From the NCBI RefSeq assembly GCF_004114915.1, contig NZ_CP022219.1, positions 3,874,501 to 3,938,500 of the forward strand: DNA of 64,000 bases. The letters are read 5' to 3'. Origin of the DNA: Bradyrhizobium guangxiense (lineage in GTDB: Bacteria > Pseudomonadota > Alphaproteobacteria > Rhizobiales > Xanthobacteraceae). The notes beneath the pieces were generated by a model. That model was not told where the DNA came from. It saw nothing but the letters and a program-made list of their open reading frames with translations, and searched no databases. Of this stretch, positions 9,074 through 16,680 are shown piece after piece (position 1 is the stretch's first letter; the number at the start of each line of letters is the position of its first letter). The translations under genes were made by a program, and so were the position numbers.

Positions 9074-9309
9074 CACTGCCAAAGCCGGAGCGCAGCGATC
9101 GTTCCTACTGGACGGGGACGGACCGGGCCGAGGACGTGAAAAACCACCGGCCGCCTTCGTGCGCCGGTGGTCCGATCCTGGCGAAGAATGCGAAAACTAC
9201 ACCGCCTGGTGCTGATGCGACAGGTGCGCGGTAACCTCGCCTTGACCTCCGGATATTCGTCCAGCCGTTCCGACTGGCGTTCCATCAACTCCCGCGCCTG
9301 CACTTCCAT
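9073..9309 (-). CDS. Possible small or degraded gene
   Basis: A 78-residue frame starting MEVQARELMERQSERLDEY. The first ~35 residues look like a real charged helix, while the rest (Arg-, Pro- and Thr-rich) looks like non-coding sequence. It ends with a TGATG overlap on the next gene. Either a short real protein with an unusual tail or the remains of a gene; confidence is low. Confidence 0.25.
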   Translation of the reverse strand: MEVQARELMERQSERLDEYPEVKARLPRTCRISTRRCSFRILRQDRTTGARRRPVVFHVLGPVRPRPVGTIAALRLWQ

Positions 9310-9465
9310 CGCATGCCCGAAAGATGTTCCGGGGTTGGGACCCGAAACTAATCTGCGACAAGGCTGCCAGCCACTTTCGCCGAGGCAGCTCCTCCACATC
9401 GACCCGTGCAGGAACGGTTGGTCACGCGCGTGATTGGTCCAGCATGAACCTCAAGGAGACACAAC

Positions 9466-9807
9466 ATGCGTAAGACGATGCTGACGATCTTCACAGCTGC
9501 AATGCTCGCCGGCGCTTCCCTGGGCGCAGCGTTCGCTCAAGGCGCCGGTGGTGGTGGTGCTGGTGGCGGCGCAGGCGGCGGAGCCGGTGCTGGTGCGGGC
9601 GGTGCCGGCGCAGGTGGTGCCGGTGCGGGTGGTGCTGGCGCGGGTGCAGGCAGCAGCGGAGCTGGCTCCGGAAGCGCCGGGGACGGCTCCGGCTCCGGCA
9701 GTGGCGGCATCACCCATACGGAACGCGGTGGACAGGGCGCGTCCAGTGCTCCCGGCATGCGCAACGAGACCACGCCGCGGTCGAACGGCACCACACCACG
9801 CCGTTAG
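9466..9807 (+). CDS. Exported Gly/Ala-rich low-complexity protein
   Basis: 113 residues. A strong AAGGAGACACAAC ribosome site precedes the ATG, followed by a Sec signal peptide (cleavage near AAFAQ). Residues ~26-80 are almost only Gly and Ala with a few Ser, built from short GGAGAG-type repeats; the tail is polar and ends PRSNGTTPRR. Such proteins are probably disordered in the periplasm or on the surface. No function can be assigned. The repeats are DNA-level microrepeats, so length could vary between strains. Confidence 0.8.
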   Translation: MRKTMLTIFTAAMLAGASLGAAFAQGAGGGGAGGGAGGGAGAGAGGAGAGGAGAGGAGAGAGSSGAGSGSAGDGSGSGSGGITHTERGGQGASSAPGMRNETTPRSNGTTPRR

Positions 9808-9862
9808 TCGCGTGTCGATCGCGCGCTTCGGAGCCTATCGTTCGACGCGCGCGCGAATGCGA

Positions 9863-9885
9863 TCCCGGCGACTCCTTCGCCGGGA
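9863..9885. terminator. Hairpin between convergent genes
   Basis: A 9-bp perfect stem (TCCCGGCGA / TCGCCGGGA) with a 5-base loop sits between the convergent genes ending at 9807 and 9897. On the + strand it is followed by CCGTTTCGTCC, a weak T-run. Likely a transcription terminator. Confidence 0.5.
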
Positions 9886-9896
9886 CCGTTTCGTCC

Positions 9897-10388
9897 TCAA
9901 CGCTTCAGGCTCGCCACATAAGCCGCGAGCTTGTCCAGCGTCTGATAGCCGTACTCGACGGCACCGAAGCCGATCATGCCGTCGCGCTGCTCGGTGCTCG
10001 AAGCGAGCTGGCGCATCATCAAGACCGTCTTGCCGTTGCTCTGCTCGGCAAAGGTGACAGTGAAGCGGAACATGCCGGGATCTTCATCCTGATCGACACC
10101 GTGGTCCATCTCCATCAGCGAGGGCCGCTCGATGCGACGGAAGCGCATGCGGTTCGGATAGACCGTGCCGTCCGGGCCGATCATGTTGAAGCGCCAGACG
10201 CCGCCGACGCGCACGTCGATCTCGAATGTCTCGACCTTGAATCCTTTCGGCCCGAACCATTGCGGCAGATGCTTCGGGTCGGACCACGCCTCGAACACCA
10301 GATCGCGCGGCGCATCGATCACGCGCGACATCACGATCTCGCGATCCAGCGACCATTGCGACAGAGCGGGATTGGCAGAATTCGTCAT
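9897..10388 (-). CDS. SRPBCC / AHSA1-like domain protein
   Basis: 163 residues of the START/Bet v1-like (AHSA1, polyketide_cyc2) family. Typical marks are REIVMSRVIDAPRDLVFEAW, the WFGPKGF block, and a conserved GGVWRFNMIGPDG segment. The ATG at 10388 shares one base with the stop of the ArsR-type gene upstream (TGATG), so the two are translationally coupled. ArsR-SRPBCC pairs are a common arrangement in which the repressor controls its small partner; the ligand or role of the SRPBCC protein is usually unknown. Confidence 0.9.
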   Translation of the reverse strand: MTNSANPALSQWSLDREIVMSRVIDAPRDLVFEAWSDPKHLPQWFGPKGFKVETFEIDVRVGGVWRFNMIGPDGTVYPNRMRFRRIERPSLMEMDHGVDQDEDPGMFRFTVTFAEQSNGKTVLMMRQLASSTEQRDGMIGFGAVEYGYQTLDKLAAYVASLKR

Positions 10389-10777
10389 CACTCGGAACCT
10401 TTCCGTTTGGTTGTTCGGGACGGCCGCTTGGCGGCCGCCCTCTCCTTTTCTTTCTTGAGCTTCATCACGTAGGCTTCGAACCGGTCGAGCCGCGCCTCCC
10501 AGATCGCGCGCTGCTGCTGGAACCAGTCTTCCGCACCGAGCAGCGCATCCGGGCTGAGACGGCAGGTGCGCACGCGGCCGGATTTCTCCGAGAGCAGGAG
10601 CCCGCTCGTCTCCAGCACATGGATGTGTTTCATGAAGCTCGGCAGCGTCATGTCGAAGGGATCGGCGAGCTCGCCGACCGACGCCTCCCCGTCGCACAGC
10701 CGCATCACGATCGCGCGCCTTGTCGGATCGGCAAGCGCTGCGAAGACCTGGTCGAGCCTGGATGATTGGTTAGCCAT
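10388..10777 (-). CDS. ArsR family transcriptional regulator
   Basis: 129 residues. The winged HTH reads DQVFAALADPTRRAIVMRL, then ELADPFDMTLPSFMKHIHVLE as recognition helix region, and a Lys/Arg-rich tail (KKEKERAAAKRPSR). No Cys pair for metal sensing is visible, so it belongs to the non-metal ArsR group coupled to SRPBCC proteins. The ATG at 10777 fits the family N-terminus and lies only 7 bases from a good -10 box, so the mRNA may be leaderless. Inverted GTTAGC/GCTAAC half-sites cover the promoter and start codon, suggesting autorepression. Confidence 0.9.
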   Translation of the reverse strand: MANQSSRLDQVFAALADPTRRAIVMRLCDGEASVGELADPFDMTLPSFMKHIHVLETSGLLLSEKSGRVRTCRLSPDALLGAEDWFQQQRAIWEARLDRFEAYVMKLKKEKERAAAKRPSRTTKRKGSE

Positions 10778-10823
10778 GAAGCTAACTATACACACAGAAT
10801 AACCGAGGTCAACAATTGTTAGC
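10769..10823 (-). promoter_or_regulatory. Promoter and operator of the arsR-SRPBCC operon
   Basis: On the minus strand a -35 box TTGACC (10812-10807) and a -10 box TATAGT (10790-10785) are separated by 16 bases. The start codon at 10777 begins 7 bases after the -10, leaving essentially no leader. An inverted repeat GTTAGC-N6-GCTAAC (10769-10786) overlaps the -10 and the start codon, and another GTTAGC occurs at 10818-10823. This is the layout expected for an autorepressed operon. Confidence 0.6.
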
Positions 10824-10992
10824 TGATTGGCTCAGTTTTGCGGCCCGGATGGAACACAGCGTCATCCGGAGATCTTCGCGCTCCATCCGCCAATCGGCAG
10901 GCGGAACCCACAACGCGCAATTGTGAATTGGGACATCGCGCCGTCCTCGCTAAACAATATCCGGGGCACATCAGCATCGTTCACCACAGCAC

Positions 10993-12159
10993 GTGCCGCC
11001 CATTGTCACCTCTTCCTCGATCACCCGGCGACTCTTCGCCCGGGCCGCACTCATTCCGATTGCGATGGCGCTTTGCCCGCGCCGGGCATCCGCGGATTCC
11101 GACATGATCGCGCAGATGCGTGACATCGTCGCGAACGAGCTGGCGCCGACCGCGACGCCGGACCATGCGGGCGGTCTCACCGCAGCCCTCTATGCCGGGC
11201 GGCATGTCGAGTTCTTCAACTACGGTTTTGCCGACGATGTGACCGGACGGAAGGTGACGCCCGACACGCTGTTCAATCTCGCCTCGTTGCGAAAGCCGTT
11301 CGAGGCCACACTCGTGGCGCTCGGTGCGCTGCGTGGCGAGCTGCGGCTCGACGATCGTCTGCCGAAATACCTGCCTGAGCTGAACGGCAACGACATCCGC
11401 AATGTCACTGTTGGCCAGTTGGCGACGCACACCTCGGGCCTGCTGCTGCCGACCGACCATCCGCCCTGGCCGAACGAACAGTACACACGCGAGCAGTTCA
11501 TCGCCATGCTGAACGCCTTCACGCCGGCGCCCGGCGTCGCCCCCGGCCGGCAACGCGTCTACACCCATGCTGGCTACGTGCTGCTTCAGCTCGTACTCGA
11601 GCGCTGCTACGGCATGCCGATCCATGCGCTGATCCAGCACCGCATTCTCCGCCCGCTCGCCATGGACTCCACTTTCGTCCCCGAGCGCGGCCCGGACAAC
11701 CGCGCCGTCATGGACCGGGCCACGATGCAGCGCGTGGTCCAGGGCTATTCCGACCAGGGCATGGCGATTGGCCCGATCGGCAATCAGCAGAGCTATTTCG
11801 ATTTTCCCGGCACGGGCCAGATGTTCGCCTCCGCCCGGGATCTTGCCGTCTTCGCCGCGGCCTGCGTCGACGGCCGCGCGATCGATCCGCATTTGCGCGA
11901 GGCGCTGCGGATGACGCAGCGCGAGGTCTTCCGCGTCGACGAAAAATTCGGACAGGGCATGGCCTGGGAGACCGTGCGTCTCCCAGGGGTCACCATCGTC
12001 GACAAGCCCGGCAGCCTCAACAACGCCTCCGGCTATATCGGCCTGGTGCCAGCACGGCGGATCGGCATCGTCCTGCTAGCCAATCGCGGCGAGTATCCGC
12101 ACGAGATCGCCCGCTACAAGATCCTGCCGGAGCTGGTGCGGCTTGTCGCCTCACATTGA
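10993..12159 (+). CDS. Serine hydrolase, class C beta-lactamase-like family
   Basis: 388 residues with a GTG start and an arginine-containing export signal (SITRRLFARAALIPIAMAL), so probably periplasmic. The nucleophile motif SxxK is SLRK (Ser98, Lys101) in LFNLASLRKPF. The HTSGLLLP block and HAGYVLLQLVLE, with the probable second-motif Tyr, follow as in the Beta-lactamase (PF00144) family. Members include D-aminopeptidases, esterases and penicillin-binding-like proteins; real beta-lactamase activity should not be assumed. It is divergent from the arsR gene and convergent with the SDR gene. Confidence 0.88.
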   Translation: MPPIVTSSSITRRLFARAALIPIAMALCPRRASADSDMIAQMRDIVANELAPTATPDHAGGLTAALYAGRHVEFFNYGFADDVTGRKVTPDTLFNLASLRKPFEATLVALGALRGELRLDDRLPKYLPELNGNDIRNVTVGQLATHTSGLLLPTDHPPWPNEQYTREQFIAMLNAFTPAPGVAPGRQRVYTHAGYVLLQLVLERCYGMPIHALIQHRILRPLAMDSTFVPERGPDNRAVMDRATMQRVVQGYSDQGMAIGPIGNQQSYFDFPGTGQMFASARDLAVFAAACVDGRAIDPHLREALRMTQREVFRVDEKFGQGMAWETVRLPGVTIVDKPGSLNNASGYIGLVPARRIGIVLLANRGEYPHEIARYKILPELVRLVASH

Positions 12160-12167
12160 GGCGCCGC

Positions 12168-12872
12168 TCAGACCGAGCGCGTCAGGCCGCCGTCGACGCG
12201 GATGTTCTGGCCGGTGATGTAGGCGGCCCCGTCCGAGGCCAGGAACGCGATCGTCGCCGCGATCTCCTCGACCTTGCCGTAACGCTTCATCGGCACGCTG
12301 TCGCGGCGCGCGTCTTGCTGCGGCAGGCTGTCGATCCAGCCCGGCAGAACGTTGTTCATGCGGATGTTGTCGGCCGCATGGGCGTCGGTAAAGATCTTGG
12401 TGAAGGCGGCGAGCCCTGCGCGGAACACCGCCGAGGTCGGGAACATCGCGCTGGGCTCGAACGCCCAGGCGGTCGAGATGTTGATGATGGCGCCGCCCTT
12501 CTGTGCCTGCATCAGCGGCGTCACCAGCCGGGTCGGGCGGATCACGTTCAGGAGATACGTGTCGAGGCCGGTGTGCCATTGCTCGTCGGTGATCTCGGTG
12601 ATGGGCGCGCGCGGACCGTGGCCGGCGCTGTTGACGAGCACGTCGATCCGTCCCCATTTCACCATGGCGCCGTCGACGAGCCGCTTCAGGTCGTCATTGG
12701 ACTTGTTCGAGCCGGTCACGCCGAAGCCACCAAGCTCGGCGGCCAGCGCCTCGCCCTTGCCGGAGGACGACAGGATCGCGACGCGAACCCCGTCCGCCGC
12801 CAGCCGCCGCGCAGCCCCTGCCCCCATGCCGCTGCCGCCGGCGGTGACGAGCGCAACCTTCTCTGCTGCCAT
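12168..12872 (-). CDS. SDR family protein with altered active site
   Basis: 234 residues of the short-chain dehydrogenase/reductase fold. The NAD(P) motif is TAGGSGMG (residues ~10-17), followed by NSAGHGPR (usual NNAG) and the C-terminal GQNIRVDGGLTRSV. The catalytic YxxxK is absent: at its place the sequence reads PTSAVFRAGLAAFTK, giving S-A-V-F-R where Y-x-x-x-K is expected. It may therefore bind a nucleotide without normal oxidoreductase chemistry, or belong to a divergent SDR subfamily. Annotated function should stay at family level. Confidence 0.88.
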   Translation of the reverse strand: MAAEKVALVTAGGSGMGAGAARRLAADGVRVAILSSSGKGEALAAELGGFGVTGSNKSNDDLKRLVDGAMVKWGRIDVLVNSAGHGPRAPITEITDEQWHTGLDTYLLNVIRPTRLVTPLMQAQKGGAIINISTAWAFEPSAMFPTSAVFRAGLAAFTKIFTDAHAADNIRMNNVLPGWIDSLPQQDARRDSVPMKRYGKVEEIAATIAFLASDGAAYITGQNIRVDGGLTRSV

Positions 12873-12988
12873 GACTTGATCATCCCTTGAGTTGAGGCGA
12901 GCCGCAGGCTCGGCCTATCATGAGGCCTTCTACAGCCAGACCTGTCGGCAGGTCCATGGTCGAAGGCATCCATCATGAGCGACGCGCA

Positions 12989-13831
12989 ATGAGTGATTTG
13001 CTGATCCGGAATCTGCGCCCCGAGGAAGTCTCGCTTCCCATCGACTGGGCGGCGGCCGAAGGCTGGAATCCCGGCCGTTCCGATGCCGCCTGCTTCGCGG
13101 CTCCCGACGCGCACGGCTTCTTCGTCGGCGAGATCGACGGCGAACCGGTGGCAACCGTCTCCTGCGTCAATTACGACGATCGTTTCGCCTTCCTCGGCTT
13201 CTACATCGTGGCCAAGAGCTTTCGCGGCTCCGGCCACGGTCTGCGCATCTGGAACGCGGCAATCGCGCATGCGGGCACGCGCGTGATCGGGCTCGACGGA
13301 GTCGTGGCACAGCAGGACAATTACAGGAAATCGGGCTTCCAGCTCGCCTACGCCAATATCCGCTATGGCGGCGTCATCGTCGCCCCCGCGAAGCCGCCTG
13401 CCGATGTCGTCTCGCTCGACACGATCCCGTTTACGCTTGTGGAAGCCGACGACGCCACGGTCTTCCCCGCGCCGCGCAGCACCTTCCTGCGCACCTGGAT
13501 CAACACGTCAGGCCATGTCGGCCGCGCGCTGCGGCGTGACGGCAAGCTCGCCGCATGGGGCGTGATCCGGCCCTGCCGCACCGGCTGCAAGATCGGCCCG
13601 CTGGTTGCCGACGACCGCGCAGCCGCGGAGGCGATCGTGCAGGCTCTGCTGGCAGGCACGGATGGCGGCGAGGTGTTTCTCGACGTCCCCGCCGTCAATC
13701 GTGAAGCCGTCGGGCTCGCAGAAGCGCTGGGGCTAAAGCCGGTGTTCGAGACGGCGCGGATGTACACGGGAGCGATCCCGCCGCTGCGCATCGACCGCGT
13801 CTTCGGCGTGACCAGCTTCGAGCTGGGCTAG
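12989..13831 (+). CDS. GNAT family N-acetyltransferase, two-domain
   Basis: 280 residues. The ATG at 12989 (MSDLLIRNLRPEEV) is chosen because the family starts here; the frame extends upstream without similarity to expect. The N-terminal GNAT domain includes the acetyl-CoA region YIVAKSFRGSGHGLRIW (residues ~70-86) and a late GLDGVVAQQDNYRKSGF. The C-terminal half (~150-280) resembles the second acetyltransferase-like domain of YitH-type proteins. Substrate unknown. Divergent from the SDR gene, sharing a 116-base region that contains two small hairpins. Confidence 0.85.
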   Translation: MSDLLIRNLRPEEVSLPIDWAAAEGWNPGRSDAACFAAPDAHGFFVGEIDGEPVATVSCVNYDDRFAFLGFYIVAKSFRGSGHGLRIWNAAIAHAGTRVIGLDGVVAQQDNYRKSGFQLAYANIRYGGVIVAPAKPPADVVSLDTIPFTLVEADDATVFPAPRSTFLRTWINTSGHVGRALRRDGKLAAWGVIRPCRTGCKIGPLVADDRAAAEAIVQALLAGTDGGEVFLDVPAVNREAVGLAEALGLKPVFETARMYTGAIPPLRIDRVFGVTSFELG

Positions 13832-13839
13832 AGCGCCAC

Positions 13840-14286
13840 TCAGTAGCAGCGCATAATGTTGACGGTGTGCTCGCTGCCGCCGCGGCCGGGAACCGTCACC
13901 TGCTCCGTCGGGCAGCTCGGCACGTAGGGCCGATCGGACGGCACGACGTTCGGCGGGAAGCGATGCGTCCAGTCCCACGGGACATCATAGGTGTAGGTGT
14001 AGCGCACGTCGGTGGAGACCGGCTGCCCCGCATCAGCGAAGGGCTGGCTGTAGCCGGCGCTGTCGTAGAAGAATCCGCCGCCTCCCGGCCAGTAGACCCA
14101 GGGATTATTCCGCCGGTGGAACCGGGCGCCGGGCGCGATCGGCGGACGCGCCATTGCACCGGAAGGCGCAGCAATCATCCCGTGCGGCGCGCCGCCGCCG
14201 GGTCTGGCAAAACTGTCATTGGGGCTAAGGAGCAGCGCGGCTGCGCTGAGCGAGGCGAGCAAGGCCCCATGCATTCGATAGGTCAT
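13840..14286 (-). CDS. Exported protein of unknown function
   Basis: About 148 residues with a signal peptide (MTYRMHGALLASLSAAALLL, cleavage near SFARPGG). The mature part is rich in Pro, Gly, Tyr and Trp (WVYWPGGGGFFYDSAGY) and has two Cys residues near the C-terminus that could form a disulfide. No known domain. The gene is convergent with the acetyltransferase gene, with only 8 bases between them. Confidence 0.7.
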   Translation of the reverse strand: MTYRMHGALLASLSAAALLLSPNDSFARPGGGAPHGMIAAPSGAMARPPIAPGARFHRRNNPWVYWPGGGGFFYDSAGYSQPFADAGQPVSTDVRYTYTYDVPWDWTHRFPPNVVPSDRPYVPSCPTEQVTVPGRGGSEHTVNIMRCY

Positions 14287-14518
14287 GATACGCACCAACT
14301 CGTTGGGCTTAAGCGAAAGCGGCTCCCCGCAGCTACGCTAGGCCGGGCCGTCACTCACCCGCAAACGTATAATTAATTATTGGTTAAGGCACGCGATTAA
14401 CGGCGGAACAGGTGCGGCAAGACGCCCGGTTTCTCCACGCATTTCAAACACTTCGGTCCAACGAGCTCGATCTTCATAACCAGTTGATCGGAGTTGATCG
14501 CACGCCGCGACTACGTCC

Positions 14519-14543
14519 GGAACGCTCCCGCAGCGCAACCGTT
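14519..14543 (+). promoter_or_regulatory. Candidate EcfG (general stress response) promoter
   Basis: GGAAC at 14519-14523 and CGTT at 14540-14543 are separated by 16 bases, matching the alphaproteobacterial EcfG consensus GGAAC-N16/17-CGTT. It lies 30 bases before the start codon at 14574, a normal distance. If correct, the small exported protein downstream belongs to the PhyR-EcfG regulon. Confidence 0.55.
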
Positions 14544-14573
14544 GGCCCCCGACACGAGCAAGGAGCATCTCCA

Positions 14574-14855
14574 ATGCAGAACAAGTCAAAACTCCTCTGC
14601 CTGATCGCGGCATCACTCATCGCCGGCACGGCAGCCGCCTCGGCGCAAGGCTACGACTGGAACGGTCCGCGCAGGGGTTGGGACCGCACCGCCCCCGCTT
14701 ACGAGCCGGTCCAGCCACGGGCATACTATCCTGATGTCGGGGGGCCGTATGGCGCGCTCAACGGCACCAACCATCCGACCCCGGGCTCGACGCAGGGCGA
14801 CGTCGGCCCTGACGGCAACAACAACGGCACGCTGACCGGCGGCTATCGCTGGTAA
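14574..14855 (+). CDS. Small exported protein of unknown function
   Basis: 93 residues. An AAGGAGCATCTCCA ribosome site precedes ATG 14574. The signal peptide ends near TAAASAQGY; the mature protein is short, Pro/Gly/Asn-rich and lacks Cys (PDGNNNGTLTGGYRW at the end). Related small proteins are frequent in Bradyrhizobium (from memory). The EcfG-like promoter suggests stress induction. It is convergent with the curlin-cluster genes, separated by a strong hairpin. Confidence 0.75.
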   Translation: MQNKSKLLCLIAASLIAGTAAASAQGYDWNGPRRGWDRTAPAYEPVQPRAYYPDVGGPYGALNGTNHPTPGSTQGDVGPDGNNNGTLTGGYRW

Positions 14856-14870
14856 CGCGGCTCGCGACGA

Positions 14871-14899
14871 GGCCCATCGTCCTACGCGGACGGTGGGCC
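14871..14899. terminator. Bidirectional hairpin between convergent transcripts
   Basis: A 12-bp stem (GGCCCATCGTCC / GGACGGTGGGCC, one G-T wobble) with a 5-base loop lies between the gene ending at 14855 on the + strand and the curlin cluster ending at 14908 on the - strand. Probably terminates both; no strong T-run. Confidence 0.55.
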
Positions 14900-14907
14900 C
14901 TGTTGCG

Positions 14908-15201
14908 TCAACGGCCCTGCTGCTTGTGCAGCCAGTCGAGCATGTCCCGTATGTTTTCCTGCGTGTTTCCACTGCCCTGCGTCACGATCGCGGTGTTACC
15001 GCCGCTGCGGCGATAGACCGTCGTGCGCCCGGGCTCCTTCTCGATCTTGACCTCCGCCTGCGCGGGATCGCCGCTTTGCGTGATGACCGAGGTGCCGTTC
15101 TCGTCCTGCACCACCGTCGTGTGACCGTCGGCAGCGCCGGCCGGCGCCGCTGCGATCATGCTCATGACTCCTATTCCGGATGCGAGCAGGAGCAACCTCA
15201 T
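14908..15201 (-). CDS. Small exported protein with a curlin-like repeat, end of curlin cluster
   Basis: 97 residues with a Sec signal (cleavage near APAGAAD). Short stretches resemble curlin repeats: VVQDENGTSVITQSG and GGNTAIVTQGSGNT (pattern N-x-A-x-V-x-Q). The C-terminal ~20 residues (NIRDMLDWLHKQQGR) form a charged helix unlike CsgA. A perfect GGAGGT ribosome site precedes the ATG, only 12 bases after the previous gene, so it is translated in the same operon. It may be a minor curlin or an accessory factor; I could not match it to CsgC or CsgH. Confidence 0.7.
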   Translation of the reverse strand: MRLLLLASGIGVMSMIAAAPAGAADGHTTVVQDENGTSVITQSGDPAQAEVKIEKEPGRTTVYRRSGGNTAIVTQGSGNTQENIRDMLDWLHKQQGR

Positions 15202-15213
15202 GTCACACCTCCA

Positions 15214-15663
15214 TCATCGGCTGAACTGAAAGATCGCCAGCCAGTTGAAACGCCCGAACTGCCTCACCGCTCCCGTATTCATGTCTCCGATCTGGAGCAG
15301 GAGCGCGTTGGTGGAATTGCCGACCTGGGTGATCTCGGCGGTATTGCTCGCGCCGGATTGACCGATCAGCGCATTGGTGGTGCCGCCCACCTGGATCACG
15401 TTGGCATAGTTGCGCGTGCCGTTCTGGATGATGGTCGCATCCACCGTCCCGGTGCCGCCGATCTGGATCACCCGCGCGATATTGATGCGGCTGCTCTCCT
15501 CGATCGTGACCGGCTGAACATTGTCGCCGAACTGCACGATGGTTTCGATGCTGACGTTCCGGTTCGTCACGCTGCGCTGGGCAGATCCGGCCGACGCCGG
15601 CGTCGACGTAACGATGGCGGCCAGCAACGCTGCCAGCACCAAGAGCTGTCTGCCATACCTCAT
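15214..15663 (-). CDS. Curlin-repeat protein (CsgA/CsgB-like)
   Basis: 149 residues. ATG 15663 follows AAGGGGAAGACG and starts a Sec signal peptide (cleavage near TPASAGS). From about residue 60 the protein consists of curlin-type repeats with the pattern x-x-x-x-Q-x-G-x-x-N-x-A-x-x-x-Q, for example VIQVGGTTNALIGQSGASN and ITQVGNSTNALLLQIGDMN. In CsgA such repeats stack into a beta-solenoid amyloid on the cell surface. Longest of the five cluster members. The frame upstream of this ATG overlaps the preceding gene and is not counted. Confidence 0.85.
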   Translation of the reverse strand: MRYGRQLLVLAALLAAIVTSTPASAGSAQRSVTNRNVSIETIVQFGDNVQPVTIEESSRINIARVIQIGGTGTVDATIIQNGTRNYANVIQVGGTTNALIGQSGASNTAEITQVGNSTNALLLQIGDMNTGAVRQFGRFNWLAIFQFSR

Positions 15664-15709
15664 CGTCTTCCCCTTTGGCTTGCCCGACGCTAGTGAACCG
15701 CCAGCCGTC

Positions 15710-16120
15710 CTACGGACTATGTTGAACAACCGTGGACGAGTTGATCATGCCAAACTGGGCGATAGCAGCGGTATTCATGGCACCGAGCTGCGACAACACA
15801 CTGCTCGCCGACTGACCTGCCTGACCGACGAATGCAAGGTTGTTTGAGCCCGTCTGCCCAACCAACGCCGTCGTCGTTCCACCAAATTGCAGGATTCCGG
15901 TAGCGTTGTTGGTGCCGTTCTGGGTGACGGTCGCACTGGTGCTGCCGCCGATCATGAATACGCCCGCCATGTTGAGCTGGCTGTTCTGATTCAATACCAC
16001 TGGGGGGCCGCCGACCGACACGATGGTCTTGATATCAGCGGTCTGCGCACCGGCCGATCCGATGCCTGCGCAATACAGCGTGAGAAATGCGCCAAAGGCG
16101 ACGCCTGAAAAACGTCTCAT
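15710..16120 (-). CDS. Curlin-repeat protein (CsgA/CsgB-like)
   Basis: 136 residues, signal peptide ending near GSAGAQT. Repeats include VTQNGTNNATGILQFGG, TTALVGQTGSNNLAFVGQ and VLSQLGAMNTAAIAQFG, all fitting the curlin consensus with Gln and Asn at fixed spacing. It ends with INSSTVVQHSP, a C-terminal signature shared with the two upstream paralogues. Spacing to its neighbours is 32 bases upstream and 46 bases downstream. Confidence 0.88.
   Translation of the reverse strand: MRRFSGVAFGAFLTLYCAGIGSAGAQTADIKTIVSVGGPPVVLNQNSQLNMAGVFMIGGSTSATVTQNGTNNATGILQFGGTTTALVGQTGSNNLAFVGQAGQSASSVLSQLGAMNTAAIAQFGMINSSTVVQHSP
15711..15719 (-). promoter_or_regulatory. Second copy of the TAGTCCGTA motif in the curlin cluster
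   Basis: TACGGACTA on the + strand (TAGTCCGTA on the coding strand) lies at the end of one curlin gene and ~50 bases before the next start (15663). The same nine bases form half of the palindrome upstream of the first curlin gene. Could be an internal regulatory site; two copies may also be chance. Confidence 0.3.
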
Positions 16121-16152
16121 GACCTGCCTCGCTTACCAAAATGGATCCGCAA

Positions 16153-16545
16153 TCAAGGAGCCTGCTGCAAAATCGTAGATGAGTTCAGAATTCCGAGCTG
16201 CGCCAATGCAGCCGAGTTGGTCGCGCCGATCTGCCCGATTAGGCTCGTATTGGAACCCCCGACCTGGCCGCCGATCGCCGTATTCGACGCAGTTGCCGTG
16301 GTGCCGCCCTGCCCGATCGTCAATGAGTTGAGGGAGGCAAGCCCCCCCATCTGCACAGCCGTCGCCTGGTTGGTCGCTCCGAATTGCAGGACCGTCGCGG
16401 TATTGTTGGTCGCACCGCTCTGGCTGGTGGTGGACGTATTGGTCGCGCCGAACTGCAACACGCTCACCGAGTTGGCGGCCTGGGCATCGACAGCAGTCAG
16501 CGCGCTCAGCATGACGACTGTCGTGACGAGAAATTTGATGCGCAC
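16153..16545 (-). CDS. Curlin-repeat protein (CsgA/CsgB-like)
   Basis: 130 residues. The start is the GTG at 16545, supported by GGAGGAAAT seven bases upstream and by the signal peptide that follows (VRIKFLVTTVVMLSAL, cleavage near DAQAAN); the open frame continues upstream but has no signal. Repeats include VLQFGATNTSTTSQSGATN and VLQFGATNQATAVQMGG. The C-terminus LNSSTILQQAP matches that of the neighbours. Rich in Thr, Ser, Gln, Asn and almost free of charged residues, as expected for an amyloid subunit. Confidence 0.88.
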   Translation of the reverse strand: MRIKFLVTTVVMLSALTAVDAQAANSVSVLQFGATNTSTTSQSGATNNTATVLQFGATNQATAVQMGGLASLNSLTIGQGGTTATASNTAIGGQVGGSNTSLIGQIGATNSAALAQLGILNSSTILQQAP

Positions 16546-16680
16546 GTGATTTCCTCCGCAAGGTATCAACGATCTGCCGCCCCCTTCAGGCGACCTGATC
16601 GCGATCATTCCGAACATGGCTGTCGAGTATCGCCCAGACGCGCCGCTCGATGGACGCGCCCGGGCCGACACGGGGCTGAC

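Noticed and set aside
9541..9700. Short tandem GGT/GGC-rich repeats considered as a CRISPR or VNTR array
   Set aside because: The repeats are in-frame Gly/Ala codons inside an exported low-complexity protein; there are no spacers.
10993..12159. Calling the serine hydrolase a beta-lactamase resistance gene
   Set aside because: The SxxK motif is shared with esterases and peptidases, and no further resistance context is present.
14480..14503. Direct GTTGATCG repeats considered as a FixK/FNR box
   Set aside because: The two units are direct, not inverted, so the TTGAT-N4-ATCAA consensus is not met.
14908..15201. Assignment of the last cluster gene as CsgH or CsgC
   Set aside because: The length fits, but no CxC motif or convincing similarity could be recognised; it contains curlin-like patches instead.
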